Source: Desulfocicer vacuolatum DSM 3385 (GTDB taxonomy: Bacteria; Desulfobacterota; Desulfobacteria; Desulfobacterales; Desulfobacteraceae). Taken from it: a DNA stretch of 64,000 nt. The DNA lies in contig NZ_FWXY01000017.1 in NCBI RefSeq assembly GCF_900176365.1, forward strand, positions 60,242-124,241, in the 5' to 3' direction. Made by a program: the position numbers and the translations under genes. The notes below the pieces were generated by a model, which worked only from the letters and a program-made list of their open reading frames with translations, searched no databases and was not told the DNA's origin. Below are positions 53,682 to 62,143 of the stretch, in pieces; within the stretch, counting starts at the first letter, position 1; every line of letters starts with the position of its first letter.

Positions 53682-55004
53682 TCATTTCACGTTCATGGCA
53701 GCCGTCAGACAGCTATTTTCCGTAGGAACCACCGCCAAGTGAGGATGGGTAGCGTATTGGTGGCAAAGAAATTCCTCAAGAGTGGTTTTTTTCTGGATGG
53801 CAAGGGAAATCAGATCGATGTGCGGTGCCACGCCCTTACCTTGTTTTATGACGCTTCCCCCGATGAGAACACGGCTGGTGCGATCAAAGATCAACTTGGT
53901 TCGAAACGGAGCGGCACCATCAATCATGGGGTATCTATCGAGGGTTTCGGACAGCCCCACAGCCACATCAAATCCCGCTTTCCGGGCTTCGGCCTCGGTG
54001 AGACCCGCCGAACCGAAACTGGTATCGTAGATCGACGAAACATTGGCGTTGATGATCCCCATAAAGGAAGTCTTCATCCCGGCAAGATTTTGTCCAGCCA
54101 CCTTGCCCATGAAAACCGCGTTGGTGCCAAAATCTCCCCGAATGGGCTGACCTGTGCCAAAGGCATGCTTTTCTGCACAATCACCGGCGGCAAAAATATC
54201 CTTGTCGCTGGTTCGAAGGGCGGTGTCGGTGATGATTCCCAAGGGAGAGGTTTCGATACCCGCCCGCTGGGCAAGTTCCATATTGGGCACAACCCCGGCA
54301 GAAATGACCACAAAATCGGTTTCAATCACCGTCCCGTCATCAAGCCTGGCGGTGACCATCTCCTGGGGATCATCTTCAAATGCCGTCACCCTACGCCCGG
54401 TCACCACCCGAATGCCTTTACGGTGAAGCATCTGCTCCACGTCGCCGATAAACTCCGGCTCGGTGGTGGCCAAAAGGATTCTCTCCTGCATCTCCACCAA
54501 GGAGACTGTCAATCCCAGCTGCTGAAGTTCGGTGGCCAGTTCTACTCCCACATACCCCCCGCCCACAATCAATGCTTTACGGCTGGCGCGGACTGAAGCA
54601 CGGAGGTGCTCCAAGTCTCCAAGGGAGCGCACTACCAGGATCTTTTCCGATTGGATGCCGGGCAACCGGGGAAGCAGGGGACGAGAACCGGTTGCCAGCA
54701 GAAGCTGTTTATAACCGTATCTCTCACCTGTCTGGAGAATCACCTCTTTTTTTCCTTTGTCTATTTCTTCCACCCGTCCGATGACAAGATCGGCTCCGGT
54801 ACTGGTGATGCTGCTGTTGGGGACAACATAGTTTTCAATTTCCTTTTCTCCCCCAATTCCGTAAGGGATGGAGCATCTATTGACAAGCATCTCTTCATCC
54901 TTGATCAGGGTGAGTGAAAGGTTGGAATTCAAGGCATGGATGGTATTAATAGCAACGATACCCGCAGCACCGCCTCCAATAATAATAATATCACTTTTTT
55001 TCAT
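53682..55004 (-). CDS. CoA-disulfide reductase/NADH oxidase-like flavoprotein
   Basis: A 440-residue FAD enzyme with IIIGGGAAGIVAINTI, the single redox Cys in NRCSIPYGIGG, the NAD site ALIVGGGYVGVELATEL and the FAD motif DIFAAGDCAE. The C-terminal dimerisation region (about 320-440) is complete. This is the CoADR/Npsr/Nox group, which reduces CoA disulfide, polysulfide or oxygen with NAD(P)H. A TetR gene lies upstream, and the same operator-like palindrome precedes both genes. Confidence 0.88.
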   Translation of the reverse strand: MKKSDIIIIGGGAAGIVAINTIHALNSNLSLTLIKDEEMLVNRCSIPYGIGGEKEIENYVVPNSSITSTGADLVIGRVEEIDKGKKEVILQTGERYGYKQLLLATGSRPLLPRLPGIQSEKILVVRSLGDLEHLRASVRASRKALIVGGGYVGVELATELQQLGLTVSLVEMQERILLATTEPEFIGDVEQMLHRKGIRVVTGRRVTAFEDDPQEMVTARLDDGTVIETDFVVISAGVVPNMELAQRAGIETSPLGIITDTALRTSDKDIFAAGDCAEKHAFGTGQPIRGDFGTNAVFMGKVAGQNLAGMKTSFMGIINANVSSIYDTSFGSAGLTEAEARKAGFDVAVGLSETLDRYPMIDGAAPFRTKLIFDRTSRVLIGGSVIKQGKGVAPHIDLISLAIQKKTTLEEFLCHQYATHPHLAVVPTENSCLTAAMNVK

Positions 55005-55032
55005 GATTTTCTCCGTGAGTTGTAATTTTCTA

Positions 55033-55051
55033 AAACGAATGTTCGTTCTAT
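55033..55051. promoter_or_regulatory. TetR-type operator upstream of the flavoprotein
   Basis: AACGAATGTTCGTTCTAT contains the palindrome ACGAA-TG-TTCGT. It shares GAATGTTCGTTCTAT with the site in front of the TetR gene. It lies about 30 bp before the flavoprotein ATG, where binding would block transcription. Confidence 0.6.
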
Positions 55052-55139
55052 TTTATTTCATAAAAAAACGAGACAAAATTCTTCTGTCCCGATCATTCCC
55101 AGTTTTATCTCACATGAAAGCTTGGCAAAGCATACCATT

Positions 55140-55736
55140 CTAAGGGGCGACGCTTTTCCAGCAGCACTCCCAGATTTCATCGAGATAGAAGGTTACCGGT
55201 TTTTCCAGGACACCGTCCAGCCTGAGATAGATCAATCGTATGGCACCGCCCATAAGAGAGGCGCTTGCCACGGTGAGATCCATTTGTCTAACCTCACCCT
55301 TCTCTATTCCTTCCCGGACCATCTCCCGGATGATTGCAAAGGGGCGGGAAGAGCAGATGGGAATTTCATCGGGCATGAACTCCCGGTGCCGGGCATACAA
55401 AATATACTGCATCACGTTCGGTGAGGTCTCTGTCAACTCAAACAGGTGTGCGAATACGGCCTTCAAACGGTTTTCGGTGGTTTCCTCGGAGGCCATGATC
55501 TTTGTCATAGATTGCCCCATCTGTTTCACTAAATCATCGTACAGAGCCTTGGCAATGCCCTCCTTATTTTTGAAGTGGTGGTATATGGAGCCGATGCTGA
55601 CCCCGGCCTGCTTCTGGATATGGTGTACCGATGTGGAAAAATAGCCACGGATGGAAAAAAGGTCCAAGGCCGTATCCAGGGTCAGGGACCGAATATCCTT
55701 GTTTCGGGGGGCGCTTTTTTCTTTTTCCGGTTCCAT
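55140..55736 (-). CDS. TetR-family transcriptional regulator
   Basis: A 198-residue regulator with an N-terminal helix-turn-helix (about 15-60: LDTALDLFSIRGYFSTSVHH, then GVSIGSIYHHFKNKEGIAKALY) and a helical ligand-binding part. AAAGGAG precedes the ATG. It is 135 bp upstream of the CoADR-like gene on the same strand. Matching operators before both genes indicate control of itself and of the flavoprotein. Confidence 0.92.
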   Translation of the reverse strand: MEPEKEKSAPRNKDIRSLTLDTALDLFSIRGYFSTSVHHIQKQAGVSIGSIYHHFKNKEGIAKALYDDLVKQMGQSMTKIMASEETTENRLKAVFAHLFELTETSPNVMQYILYARHREFMPDEIPICSSRPFAIIREMVREGIEKGEVRQMDLTVASASLMGGAIRLIYLRLDGVLEKPVTFYLDEIWECCWKSVAP

Positions 55737-55755
55737 GGGGTCTCCTTTTTTATTA

Positions 55756-55773
55756 GAATGAATGTTCGTTCTA
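55756..55773. promoter_or_regulatory. TetR-type operator upstream of the tetR gene
   Basis: GAATGAATGTTCGTTCTA is an imperfect palindrome (GAATGAA/TTCGTTC) of the AcrR/TetR type. It repeats the sequence of the site at 55033 and lies about 20 bp before the tetR ATG. Confidence 0.6.
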
Positions 55774-55842
55774 TCCCATAAGCCTGTGATTATGTCAAGA
55801 TTTTTTTTATTACTACATACTATATACTATGGGGTCGGACGA

Positions 55843-56733
55843 CTATGCATCCATTCTGATACGGCTGCTGATACAGGCATGGCAGGAACCGGAACGGCTC
55901 CGCGCAGCATCGGAAAGTGAAAAAACACCCACAAAAGAATCTGACGATTCCCCATGGACAAACAGCCGATGGATATCGGAAAAAATCATTCTGCGAATGG
56001 CATCTTCAAGAAGCTCTCCGCCACCACAGCATTGGACCGGAGAGGACATGATGGCTGCGGCAGGGGCACCGGGATCCATGCCGTGTTTATAGGCAAGCAC
56101 CAGATCTGTTTTGGAAATCACACCAACGGGCGCTTCGTCCTTTCCCTGCACCAGAATGGCGCCAAATCGATACATGGATAACTGCTCCATCACTTGAGAA
56201 AGGGAGTCCTCAACCTGAACACTTTTGACCCCACGGGCCATAATGGCTTTGACCTGAATGCGCTCCATGGTCTCCTTTATCCTGTGGTTTCGTTGTTGGT
56301 GATGACTGTATTCACAATCACGGCAATACCGATACAGCAGCCCCACGATGTCCGGATAAGCCAGGGCTCCCACCACAGTTTGATACTGGGGGTCCACCAC
56401 ATAGAGACGATAAACGGCCTTGTCCCTCATGGTTTCCAGGGCCTCTTCCAGAAAGGTTTCAGGGTAACAATAAAGTGGGGGCTGGCTCATGATGTCGGCC
56501 AGGGGCAGGTCAATGGGAAGGCCTGCATAATAAGCGCCCATGATATCTGTTTTGGAAAGCACTCCCACAGGTTTTCCCCCGTCATCAATGACCAGTAATC
56601 CATTGATTTTATATTTTATCAAAATATTAATGCTGTCTGATATGGACGTTTCACCGGGAAGCTGGTTGACCTGTCGCCGCATGGCCATCTTGGCAACAAT
56701 CCCGCTGAGCATATTTTTTACCTTGGCAGGCAT
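55843..56733 (-). CDS. Protein with four CBS domains
   Basis: A 296-residue cytoplasmic protein made of two CBS pairs (about 12-135 and 155-280). Repeated motifs include INGLLVIDDGGKPVGVLSKTD, FGAILVQGKDEAPVGVISKTD and IHRLFVHGESSDSFVGVFS. A Cys- and His-rich linker (YRYCRDCEYSHHQQRNH) joins the pairs. CBS pairs bind adenine nucleotides. AAGGAGAG precedes MPAKVKNM at 56733. A second CBS protein is encoded upstream, and the effector it controls is unknown. Confidence 0.85.
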   Translation of the reverse strand: MPAKVKNMLSGIVAKMAMRRQVNQLPGETSISDSINILIKYKINGLLVIDDGGKPVGVLSKTDIMGAYYAGLPIDLPLADIMSQPPLYCYPETFLEEALETMRDKAVYRLYVVDPQYQTVVGALAYPDIVGLLYRYCRDCEYSHHQQRNHRIKETMERIQVKAIMARGVKSVQVEDSLSQVMEQLSMYRFGAILVQGKDEAPVGVISKTDLVLAYKHGMDPGAPAAAIMSSPVQCCGGGELLEDAIRRMIFSDIHRLFVHGESSDSFVGVFSLSDAARSRSGSCHACISSRIRMDA

Positions 56734-56766
56734 ATTCTCTCCTTGGCCCATAATTAAATATTGGGG

Positions 56767-57237
56767 TTAATCCATGAACCGATCCAGCACATCATAAAAC
56801 AGGTCTGAGATGTAAACAATCCCTTGAATTTTTCCATTGTCCACCACGGGCAGACGCCGTACATGTTTTTTGATCATGATATCAAGGATCATCAATTTAT
56901 GGGTGTCTGGGGTCACCGTAATCACATCCGGAGTCATGATATCCCCCACCAAAACGGATTTTGTCTTTTCAGAGGCCTGCTCAACAAGGCCGACAATGTC
57001 AATATCGTCTATCATACCCCAGATATGTATATGCTTGGGCCGCATAAAAAGGAGAATATCATACATGGAGAGGATACCGGCCAGCCCCCCGGAGTCATCA
57101 ATCACCATCATGCCAAAAACCTTCCGCCCCTCCGCCCGGCTGGCCTGTTTAAACAACTTCACTGCCTGATGAACCCCCATGTGCGAGGTCAGGGTATGAA
57201 ATTGGGTGCTCATTATATCTTTGGCTGTTATTTTCAT
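56767..57237 (-). CDS. CBS-pair domain protein
   Basis: A 156-residue protein formed by one CBS pair: MKITAKDIMSTQFHTLTSHM with FGMMVIDDSGGLAGILSMYD, and VGDIMTPDVITVTPDTHKLM with HVRRLPVVDNGKIQGIVYIS. It should bind adenine nucleotides. AAAAGGAG precedes MKITAKD at 57237, while the longer reading has no ribosome site. It lies 33 bp before the four-CBS gene. Confidence 0.88.
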   Translation of the reverse strand: MKITAKDIMSTQFHTLTSHMGVHQAVKLFKQASRAEGRKVFGMMVIDDSGGLAGILSMYDILLFMRPKHIHIWGMIDDIDIVGLVEQASEKTKSVLVGDIMTPDVITVTPDTHKLMILDIMIKKHVRRLPVVDNGKIQGIVYISDLFYDVLDRFMD

Positions 57238-57412
57238 TTTTTTCTCCTTTTTTGCCTGGAATCCGAACCAACATCTGGGCTGACACACTCCGGTAGCGGT
57301 AAACCAGTACAAAAACCACCTGCTCATCAAACAGGTCATGGGTCAGTGTTGTCAAAAATTTTCCAGAGGGATGAATAAAATACGCCCGCAGATAAAAATC
57401 AGAATCACACCC

Positions 57413-57937
57413 TTAAAAATTAAAATTGAACCCACCCAGATAACGCTCAAGTTTTTTTCGATTTTCGGGTGTCAGCGGCGGACAGTCTTCCACCCCCTTG
57501 GCCCCTTCAGCCAAGCGGGTGGCAAACACCAGACAGGTGGGTTCTTTGCATTCCCTGCAATTGGTTTTTGGCAGCAACTTTAATATGTCCATGAGTTTTG
57601 GCTGGGGCATGGCCTCATAGCTGGGTGTAATGCTCTCTCTGTTTTCCCAGGCATCATTGATTTCACGTATGAGCCATTCCACAATTTTACGGGCTTCAGC
57701 TTCGTCTTTTAAGGCGTTAACGCTGATCCTGTCTTGATGAATGGTGAGCAGTTTTCCCTGGGCTTTAAAGGTCACAGACGGGGGGGATTTTATGTAAACA
57801 GATCCCCCCAGTACGGCATTCACATAGGGAATGGCCCCGGCAACGTCCTGATCCAGATGGGCAAAACAATGAACACCCATAGCCCCCGGCATGCATTCGG
57901 AATTGACAATTTCAAGTTGGTAATTCTCAACCAGCAT
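57413..57937 (-). CDS. [4Fe-4S]-domain protein related to corrinoid Fe-S subunits
   Basis: A 174-residue protein. The C-terminal part (about 110-165) has LMDILKLLPKTNCRECKEPTCLVFATRLAEGAKGVEDCP, the four-Cys cluster motif of the CODH/ACS gamma subunit and related proteins; it is split here by family convention into PKTNCRECKEPTC and GVEDCPPL. The N-terminal part (about 1-105) is not recognised. It probably transfers electrons in the cytoplasm. It follows no obvious partner but is on the same strand as the CBS genes. Confidence 0.75.
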   Translation of the reverse strand: MLVENYQLEIVNSECMPGAMGVHCFAHLDQDVAGAIPYVNAVLGGSVYIKSPPSVTFKAQGKLLTIHQDRISVNALKDEAEARKIVEWLIREINDAWENRESITPSYEAMPQPKLMDILKLLPKTNCRECKEPTCLVFATRLAEGAKGVEDCPPLTPENRKKLERYLGGFNFNF

Positions 57938-57997
57938 AAAAACTCCTTTTTGCGGTTATCGGTCTTAGTGCCACCATACACCAATGTTTCAATTTTT

Positions 57998-58186
57998 TCA
58001 TTCATCAATTCGATCAAAAGCGTTTTGATAGGCAGCCATCTCTTCCCGCTTCCCACTGGCAATTATTTTAATCAAAACCTTTTGCTCTACGATTTTATAA
58101 ACGATTCTAATTTTTTTTCTATCCACATGGCCGGGTCTGCGGGTCTGCACGGGTCTGGGGTCTGCACGGGTCTGGGGTCGGGCCAC
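57998..58186 (-). pseudogene. RelE/ParE-type toxin fragment
   Basis: The last 45 residues, including RKKIRIVYKIVEQKVLIKII and ASGKREEMAAYQ, resemble the C-terminal half of RelE-family mRNA interferases. The expected N-terminal half is missing; in its place lies a GC-rich tandem repeat (58132-58181). There is no ribosome site, so it is probably a remnant. Confidence 0.6.
58132..58181. repeat. Short tandem repeat, GGGTCTGCAC type
   Basis: Units of GGGTCTGCAC and GGGTCTGGG alternate about three times. The array has no unique spacers and begins exactly where the toxin fragment loses similarity to its family. Confidence 0.75.
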
Positions 58187-58239
58187 AGCAACCGCCTAAT
58201 TTAAAACGAAATACGTTTTTTTTTGGTTATATTCTACTC

Positions 58240-58277
58240 TTAAAACGGTGTTTTGGACCTTAAAAATACCGTTTTAA
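58240..58277. terminator. Perfect 10-bp inverted repeat behind the REP-type transposase
   Basis: TTAAAACGGT (58240-58249) pairs with ACCGTTTTAA (58268-58277). It lies 12 bases after the transposase stop, in the transcription path of that gene. It could be a terminator or the end structure recognised by the transposase. Confidence 0.5.
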
Positions 58278-58288
58278 ACAAAACCCAT

Positions 58289-59053
58289 TCATGACCATAC
58301 AAAGGTATTCGGGTATTCAAAAATTTTTAAACCATATGAGGTCTGCGCCTCACGAAGCTGGAAACTCCCGGATTCTGTAGACGCAACAGATCTGCCCTGA
58401 ACATTATGATTTAAATCCTCCTTGACAGATTGTAAGAATGTTTTGCCACCTACAGCCACGCTTTGTGTCCAATGGGTTTCACGTTTTAGGCTGTCATTTT
58501 TCAAAGCCTCATCAATCCATTTCTGATGAGATTCTTTCATGTGATTTAAATCTGAAAAACCGAATAAATTTTTCAGGGCCTCATAATCAATAATCCGGTA
58601 TCTCTGACGCGGATTCTGAATTTCATTATACCCGCTGAACTCCCACTCTGAAGGGTGCTTTACAATACCGGCTCTGACCATATTCAAATCAATATATGTC
58701 AGACATTTAATCAGATGGTCGTCCTGTTGAACAGCCGTTGCATGATACCGATCTTCCCAGAAGGCCCCATTTCTTTTCTTTCTCTGATTGTATTCCTGTG
58801 CCGTCCTTCCGGCAATGAGCCTTATTGATTCAGGTATGACATGACGCCCACGACCATCAACAAGCAGATGAATATGATTTGATGTCACAATATAATTGAG
58901 AATCTTCAATCCATATCGTTTTCTTGCCTCAAACAACCAGGCAACCCATCGGCGTCTGTCCCTGGCAAATTTTAGAAGAAATTCTTTTTTATGACATCTA
59001 TGAGTGATGTGCCAGACATGCCCTGGTAAATAGTGTCTTTTTGCTCGTGCCAT
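58289..59053 (-). CDS. REP-associated tyrosine transposase (IS200-like Y1 domain)
   Basis: A 254-residue HUH enzyme. The N-terminus RAKRHYLPGHVWHITHRC, the HUH pair in SNHIHLLVDG, and WEDRYHATAVQ...LTYIDLNMVRAGIV, SEWEFSGYNEI are typical of RAYT proteins, which mobilise or maintain short palindromic repeats. The reading frame looks complete. The ribosome site is weak. The repeat families in this window are possible substrates; which, if any, is not known. Confidence 0.88.
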   Translation of the reverse strand: MARAKRHYLPGHVWHITHRCHKKEFLLKFARDRRRWVAWLFEARKRYGLKILNYIVTSNHIHLLVDGRGRHVIPESIRLIAGRTAQEYNQRKKRNGAFWEDRYHATAVQQDDHLIKCLTYIDLNMVRAGIVKHPSEWEFSGYNEIQNPRQRYRIIDYEALKNLFGFSDLNHMKESHQKWIDEALKNDSLKRETHWTQSVAVGGKTFLQSVKEDLNHNVQGRSVASTESGSFQLREAQTSYGLKIFEYPNTFVWS

Positions 59054-59091
59054 TTTAAAAACCTTTAGAGATTTTAAGCAGTTCTTAAACC

Positions 59092-59187
59092 AGCAATTTT
59101 GGGGGTATAAATGACCGTTTAAGAGGTAAAAACTGCCAAAAAGTTAAGATTATTGGTTTAATATCAACATATTGACGTGGCCCGACC
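59092..59187 (+). repeat. Repeat E copy 2
   Basis: Direct match of 53584-53679. It separates the REP-type transposase from the methyltransferase gene. Confidence 0.8.
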
Positions 59188-59190
59188 CAA

Positions 59191-59940
59191 TTAAATATTT
59201 TTTGCGATATATACACCGTAGCTGAAATACGCTTTGTATTTTTCATAAAGTTCAATTTCGTGGCGCTCTGCTTCAACGATGGCGCGAGCCTCTTCGCTAT
59301 TTCCATTTCGATTCAAAAAGGCATCAAAACTCCTGCGCATTGGCTCATAATAATTGTCGAGCCAGCAATATTCCGGCAAAACAAAGTATCCGATTGGTGT
59401 ATAGCCACACTCTTCTAACACCTTGATCTTTACTGATGCTGTATCTATCTCTGAATATTCATTGTTCCAATGATCTTGAAGCTCCAAAGGACGAGAGTTT
59501 GTAAGCCAAGTAATCTCTGAGGCAATAAGCAGCCCGCCTGGTTTCAAGTAGTGCTTCCAATCTGCGACACCCTTTTTAAAGCCAATGTTGTAGATGGCAC
59601 CTTCAGACCAGATAATATCGAACGCCTCTTTCTCAAATGGGAGTTTTTCCATTGATGTGCAAAGAGGAACGATTTTGTCCGCTACACCCTCATCCTGTGC
59701 CCGTTCAGTCAGAACATCTATAAAGTCCTGAAGGAAGTCCACAGCCGTAATCTTTGCATTAAGAGAACGAGCCAACGTCAGCGTAGATGCACCCGTGCCA
59801 CAGCCAATATCGGCAATTTTTAACGGTGCATCTCTATCTATACCGGCGACATTAATCGCTTTCTCAGTCTCTGCATCGCCTCCGGGACCTTGCCGGTTAG
59901 CGCCCTTATGTAAATCTATAAGTAATTTAAATTCATCCAC
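59191..59940 (-). CDS. Class I SAM-dependent methyltransferase
   Basis: A 249-residue protein with the SAM motif IADIGCGTGASTLTLA, the acidic loop ITAVDFLQDF, and WSEGAIYNIGF, GGLLIASEITW. It begins with GTG at 59940 (VDEFKLLIDLHKG), with AAAGGA upstream. The product methylates an unknown small molecule. Its start lies 25 bp behind an attC-like site, so it looks like the gene of an integron cassette; such cassettes often carry methyltransferases. Confidence 0.85.
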   Translation of the reverse strand: MDEFKLLIDLHKGANRQGPGGDAETEKAINVAGIDRDAPLKIADIGCGTGASTLTLARSLNAKITAVDFLQDFIDVLTERAQDEGVADKIVPLCTSMEKLPFEKEAFDIIWSEGAIYNIGFKKGVADWKHYLKPGGLLIASEITWLTNSRPLELQDHWNNEYSEIDTASVKIKVLEECGYTPIGYFVLPEYCWLDNYYEPMRRSFDAFLNRNGNSEEARAIVEAERHEIELYEKYKAYFSYGVYIAKNI

Positions 59941-59964
59941 TTTCGTATCCTTTCGGGTTTGTAT

Positions 59965-60051
59965 GCATAACGCCGAAGTAACCTGCCGCGCCGACAGCCT
60001 GCGCGGAAGACGACTCCCGTTCACGCAGTCAGGTTGACCGAAATGTTATGC
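59965..60051 (-). repeat. Integron attC-like recombination site
   Basis: An 87-bp imperfect palindrome. The outer arms GCATAAC (59965-59971) and GTTATGC (60045-60051) are perfect complements, as are AACCTG (59980-59985) and CAGGTT (60030-60035), with a further CTGCG/CGCAG pair inside. On the minus strand the stop TAA of the antitoxin fragment lies within the first arm and the next gene starts just after the last, the order expected for cassettes (gene, attC, gene). Outer arms differ from the strict GTTRRRY consensus at one position. No integrase is visible. Confidence 0.6.
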
Positions 60052-60291
60052 TAAATTTTCCACACCCATTGAAATTGATTGCAACTGCATAATCTCGACA
60101 GCTTTTGGACTATTCATTGCATGCCACAAGTCCCAATCCTGCTGCAAACCAAGCCAGAAATCTGCTGACATTTCTAAAACTTGAGATAGCCTCAATGCAG
60201 TATCAGGTGTTACGGACCTACGACCTTTGATAATTTCATTAAGAGCCTGTTTAAAAATTATCAGGCTCTGAGTAAGAACAACAATTCTCAA
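60046..60291 (-). pseudogene. Truncated HigA-type antitoxin
   Basis: Residues from about position 15 on (ALNEIIKGRRSVTPDTALRL, SADFWLGLQQDWDLW) match the second half of HigA-type XRE antitoxins. The first half, including half the helix-turn-helix, is replaced by unrelated sequence that begins at the inverted AGAGCCTG repeat (60241-60269). The only start is TTG without a ribosome site. It is likely a remnant cut by a mobile palindrome. Confidence 0.75.
60241..60269. mobile_element. Minimal palindrome with the MITE-like AGAGCCTG ends
   Basis: AGAGCCTG (60242-60249) and CAGGCTCT (60262-60269) are separated by 12 AT-rich bases. The AAGAGCCTGTTTAAAAA part equals the end of the element at 21894-22016. 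It marks the breakpoint of the truncated antitoxin gene. Confidence 0.6.
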
Positions 60292-60470
60292 AGTGCCACC
60301 ATACAGATTCCAATACCATGAGAACTGGCTGCAAAATCTTTTGATTTCAGCTTCTTTGGGAGGTTTGGGAACGGGTCCCCCAAATCCGTTATAATCAAAT
60401 TTTTTTAAAGCTGCTGAGACGCCTGCAATATAGTGAAACTCCTGGTTCTGTGTGTTTTTAGATAAATTAA

Positions 60471-60761
60471 TTAAGCTGGAATTAATAGTGGTTCTACTTC
60501 AGAAAGATCAATATTTTGCTTGGCTTGCCAAAGATCATAGCTGTCCTGCATATGCAGCCAACTTTCAGGGCTGCGGCCCAAACATTTTGATAGGCGTAAA
60601 GCCATTCCTGGACTGATTGCACTTTGTCCTTTAATAAGCCTTGAAAAAGTTGAAGGCGAAACCTTAAGCTGTAATGCCACACTGCGGGGTGTTACATTTA
60701 AGGGCTCCAGGTAAACTTCTTTGATGAATTCCCCAGGATGGGGAGGGTTATACATAGCCAT
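60471..60761 (-). CDS. higA: HigA-type antitoxin
   Basis: A 96-residue XRE-family protein with HPGEFIKEVYLEPLNVTPRS and the helix-turn-helix VSPSTFSRLIKGQSAISPGMALRL. It should bind and neutralise the HigB toxin and repress the shared promoter. Its start overlaps the toxin stop by one base (TAATG), the order toxin-antitoxin typical of higBA. The gene looks intact. Confidence 0.92.
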   Translation of the reverse strand: MAMYNPPHPGEFIKEVYLEPLNVTPRSVALQLKVSPSTFSRLIKGQSAISPGMALRLSKCLGRSPESWLHMQDSYDLWQAKQNIDLSEVEPLLIPA

Positions 60762-61039
60762 TAGTGATAATCCTCATAATCTACAATATAGGCGTTACCA
60801 TCTTTAAACTCAAAAACGATACGCCGGTTTTTGTTTACATCAATCGCCCACAATCCTTGACGATCACTCTTTAAACTGTGAAGCCGCCAACCCGGAGTAT
60901 TCATATCTTCGATGTTGGTTGCAGTATCAAGTGCGATTAACCGAATTCTGAGCTTTTGTTTGTGCCCGGGTTGAATGCCTGACAGTTTTCCGGTTTCAAA
61001 AAACTTTTTGAGTCCTTTGTGTTTAAATGTTTTTATCAT
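60761..61039 (-). CDS. higB: HigB-type toxin (RelE superfamily mRNA interferase)
   Basis: A 92-residue protein, the normal HigB length, with FKHKGLKKFFETGKLSGIQP, LRIRLIALDTATNIEDM, GWRLHSLKSDR and WAIDVNKNRRIVFEF. The last segments hold the RNase residues. MIKTFKHKGL at 61039 fits the family start, although a clear ribosome site is lacking. With higA it forms a complete type II toxin-antitoxin pair. Confidence 0.92.
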   Translation of the reverse strand: MIKTFKHKGLKKFFETGKLSGIQPGHKQKLRIRLIALDTATNIEDMNTPGWRLHSLKSDRQGLWAIDVNKNRRIVFEFKDGNAYIVDYEDYH

Positions 61040-61210
61040 GAGATAATTATACAGCGTATTGCGCAACATGCAACACTATTTTTGATATTTCCAAGTCTTT
61101 TAATAATTCGACTAAGGACCGCAGATGAAATAACTTGAACGAAATAGCCTTTTCATATGAAAAGGAAAATGCCAACCACAGGGGGACTTTTACGCGGCAT
61201 CAATCTTGGA

Positions 61211-62098
61211 TTATTTCACCAGCAAGAGATCCTGTTCTGTACTCAGAAAAAAATCCACTGTTTTCGCAATTTCCGTTGGGGCCTGGTACATCATCCAATG
61301 ATCCGCTGCCTTAAATCGTACAAGCCATGCACCGGGAATAAGACTTGAAGCAGCAAGGCTCTGGTCCAGGGGGGTAACCCGATCATCTTCCCCGGACAGA
61401 ATAAGCACACTATTGTCTATATCCTTAAGCTTTGTCCTGGTACTCTTCCAGTTGACGATGGCCTTGTACTGACGTCTGACAACCTCTGCTGAAACATTTG
61501 CATTCCCAGGCAGTCTTGAGTAAATTTCCGGATTGAGAGTCTTCCACTCATTGGGAAACAGTCTGCTTCTAAATTCTTCTTTTCCCAATGCTGCCATCGA
61601 ATCCAAGGCTTTTTTAACCGGTTCTACATCTACAGATGTTGAATAAAGAATGGCCTTACCAACCCTGTCAGGATATGCCAGAAGCATTTCCTGCGCAATA
61701 ATCGACCCCATTGACCAGCCCATCACATCCGTTTTTTCAATTGTCAGGACGTCAAGTAACTGCACTGCATCTAACATCATCTGAGAAATGGTCAGTTTCG
61801 ATTTATTGATAGTTGAATACCCTGCGCCACGATTATCAAACATGATCACCCGGTGTTTTTTTGATAGTTCTGAGATCATTTGCGAGTCCCACGCATCCAT
61901 TGTGCAGGCATAACCGATAATCATAAGAATTGGGCTGCCTTTCCCTACTATTCTGTAACCAAGCTCAACCCCATTAACCTTTGCCTTTAGAACCGGGATC
62001 GTTTCAAGCTGCTTTATGCTTACATGATTCTGGGATGCACATCCAGCAAACAACAGAATCCAAACAATATAAAACATATAAACAACTGTTTTTTTCAT
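61211..62098 (-). CDS. Alpha/beta-hydrolase lipoprotein
   Basis: A 295-residue protein. A lipoprotein signal (ILLFAGC, Cys20) precedes an alpha/beta-hydrolase fold with IGYACTMDAW (oxyanion region), the nucleophile elbow GWSMGS and the late catalytic residues in LSGEDDRVTPL and KAADHWMM. It likely acts as an esterase or similar hydrolase at the cell envelope. AAGGAG precedes the ATG. The substrate is unknown. Confidence 0.87.
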   Translation of the reverse strand: MKKTVVYMFYIVWILLFAGCASQNHVSIKQLETIPVLKAKVNGVELGYRIVGKGSPILMIIGYACTMDAWDSQMISELSKKHRVIMFDNRGAGYSTINKSKLTISQMMLDAVQLLDVLTIEKTDVMGWSMGSIIAQEMLLAYPDRVGKAILYSTSVDVEPVKKALDSMAALGKEEFRSRLFPNEWKTLNPEIYSRLPGNANVSAEVVRRQYKAIVNWKSTRTKLKDIDNSVLILSGEDDRVTPLDQSLAASSLIPGAWLVRFKAADHWMMYQAPTEIAKTVDFFLSTEQDLLLVK

Positions 62099-62143
62099 AA
62101 TTTTCTCCTTTTTTATTTTTTATCTCCAGGCATACAGTAAACA

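Noticed and set aside
58132..58181. CRISPR array
   Set aside because: Short direct repeats without unique spacers; a simple tandem array.
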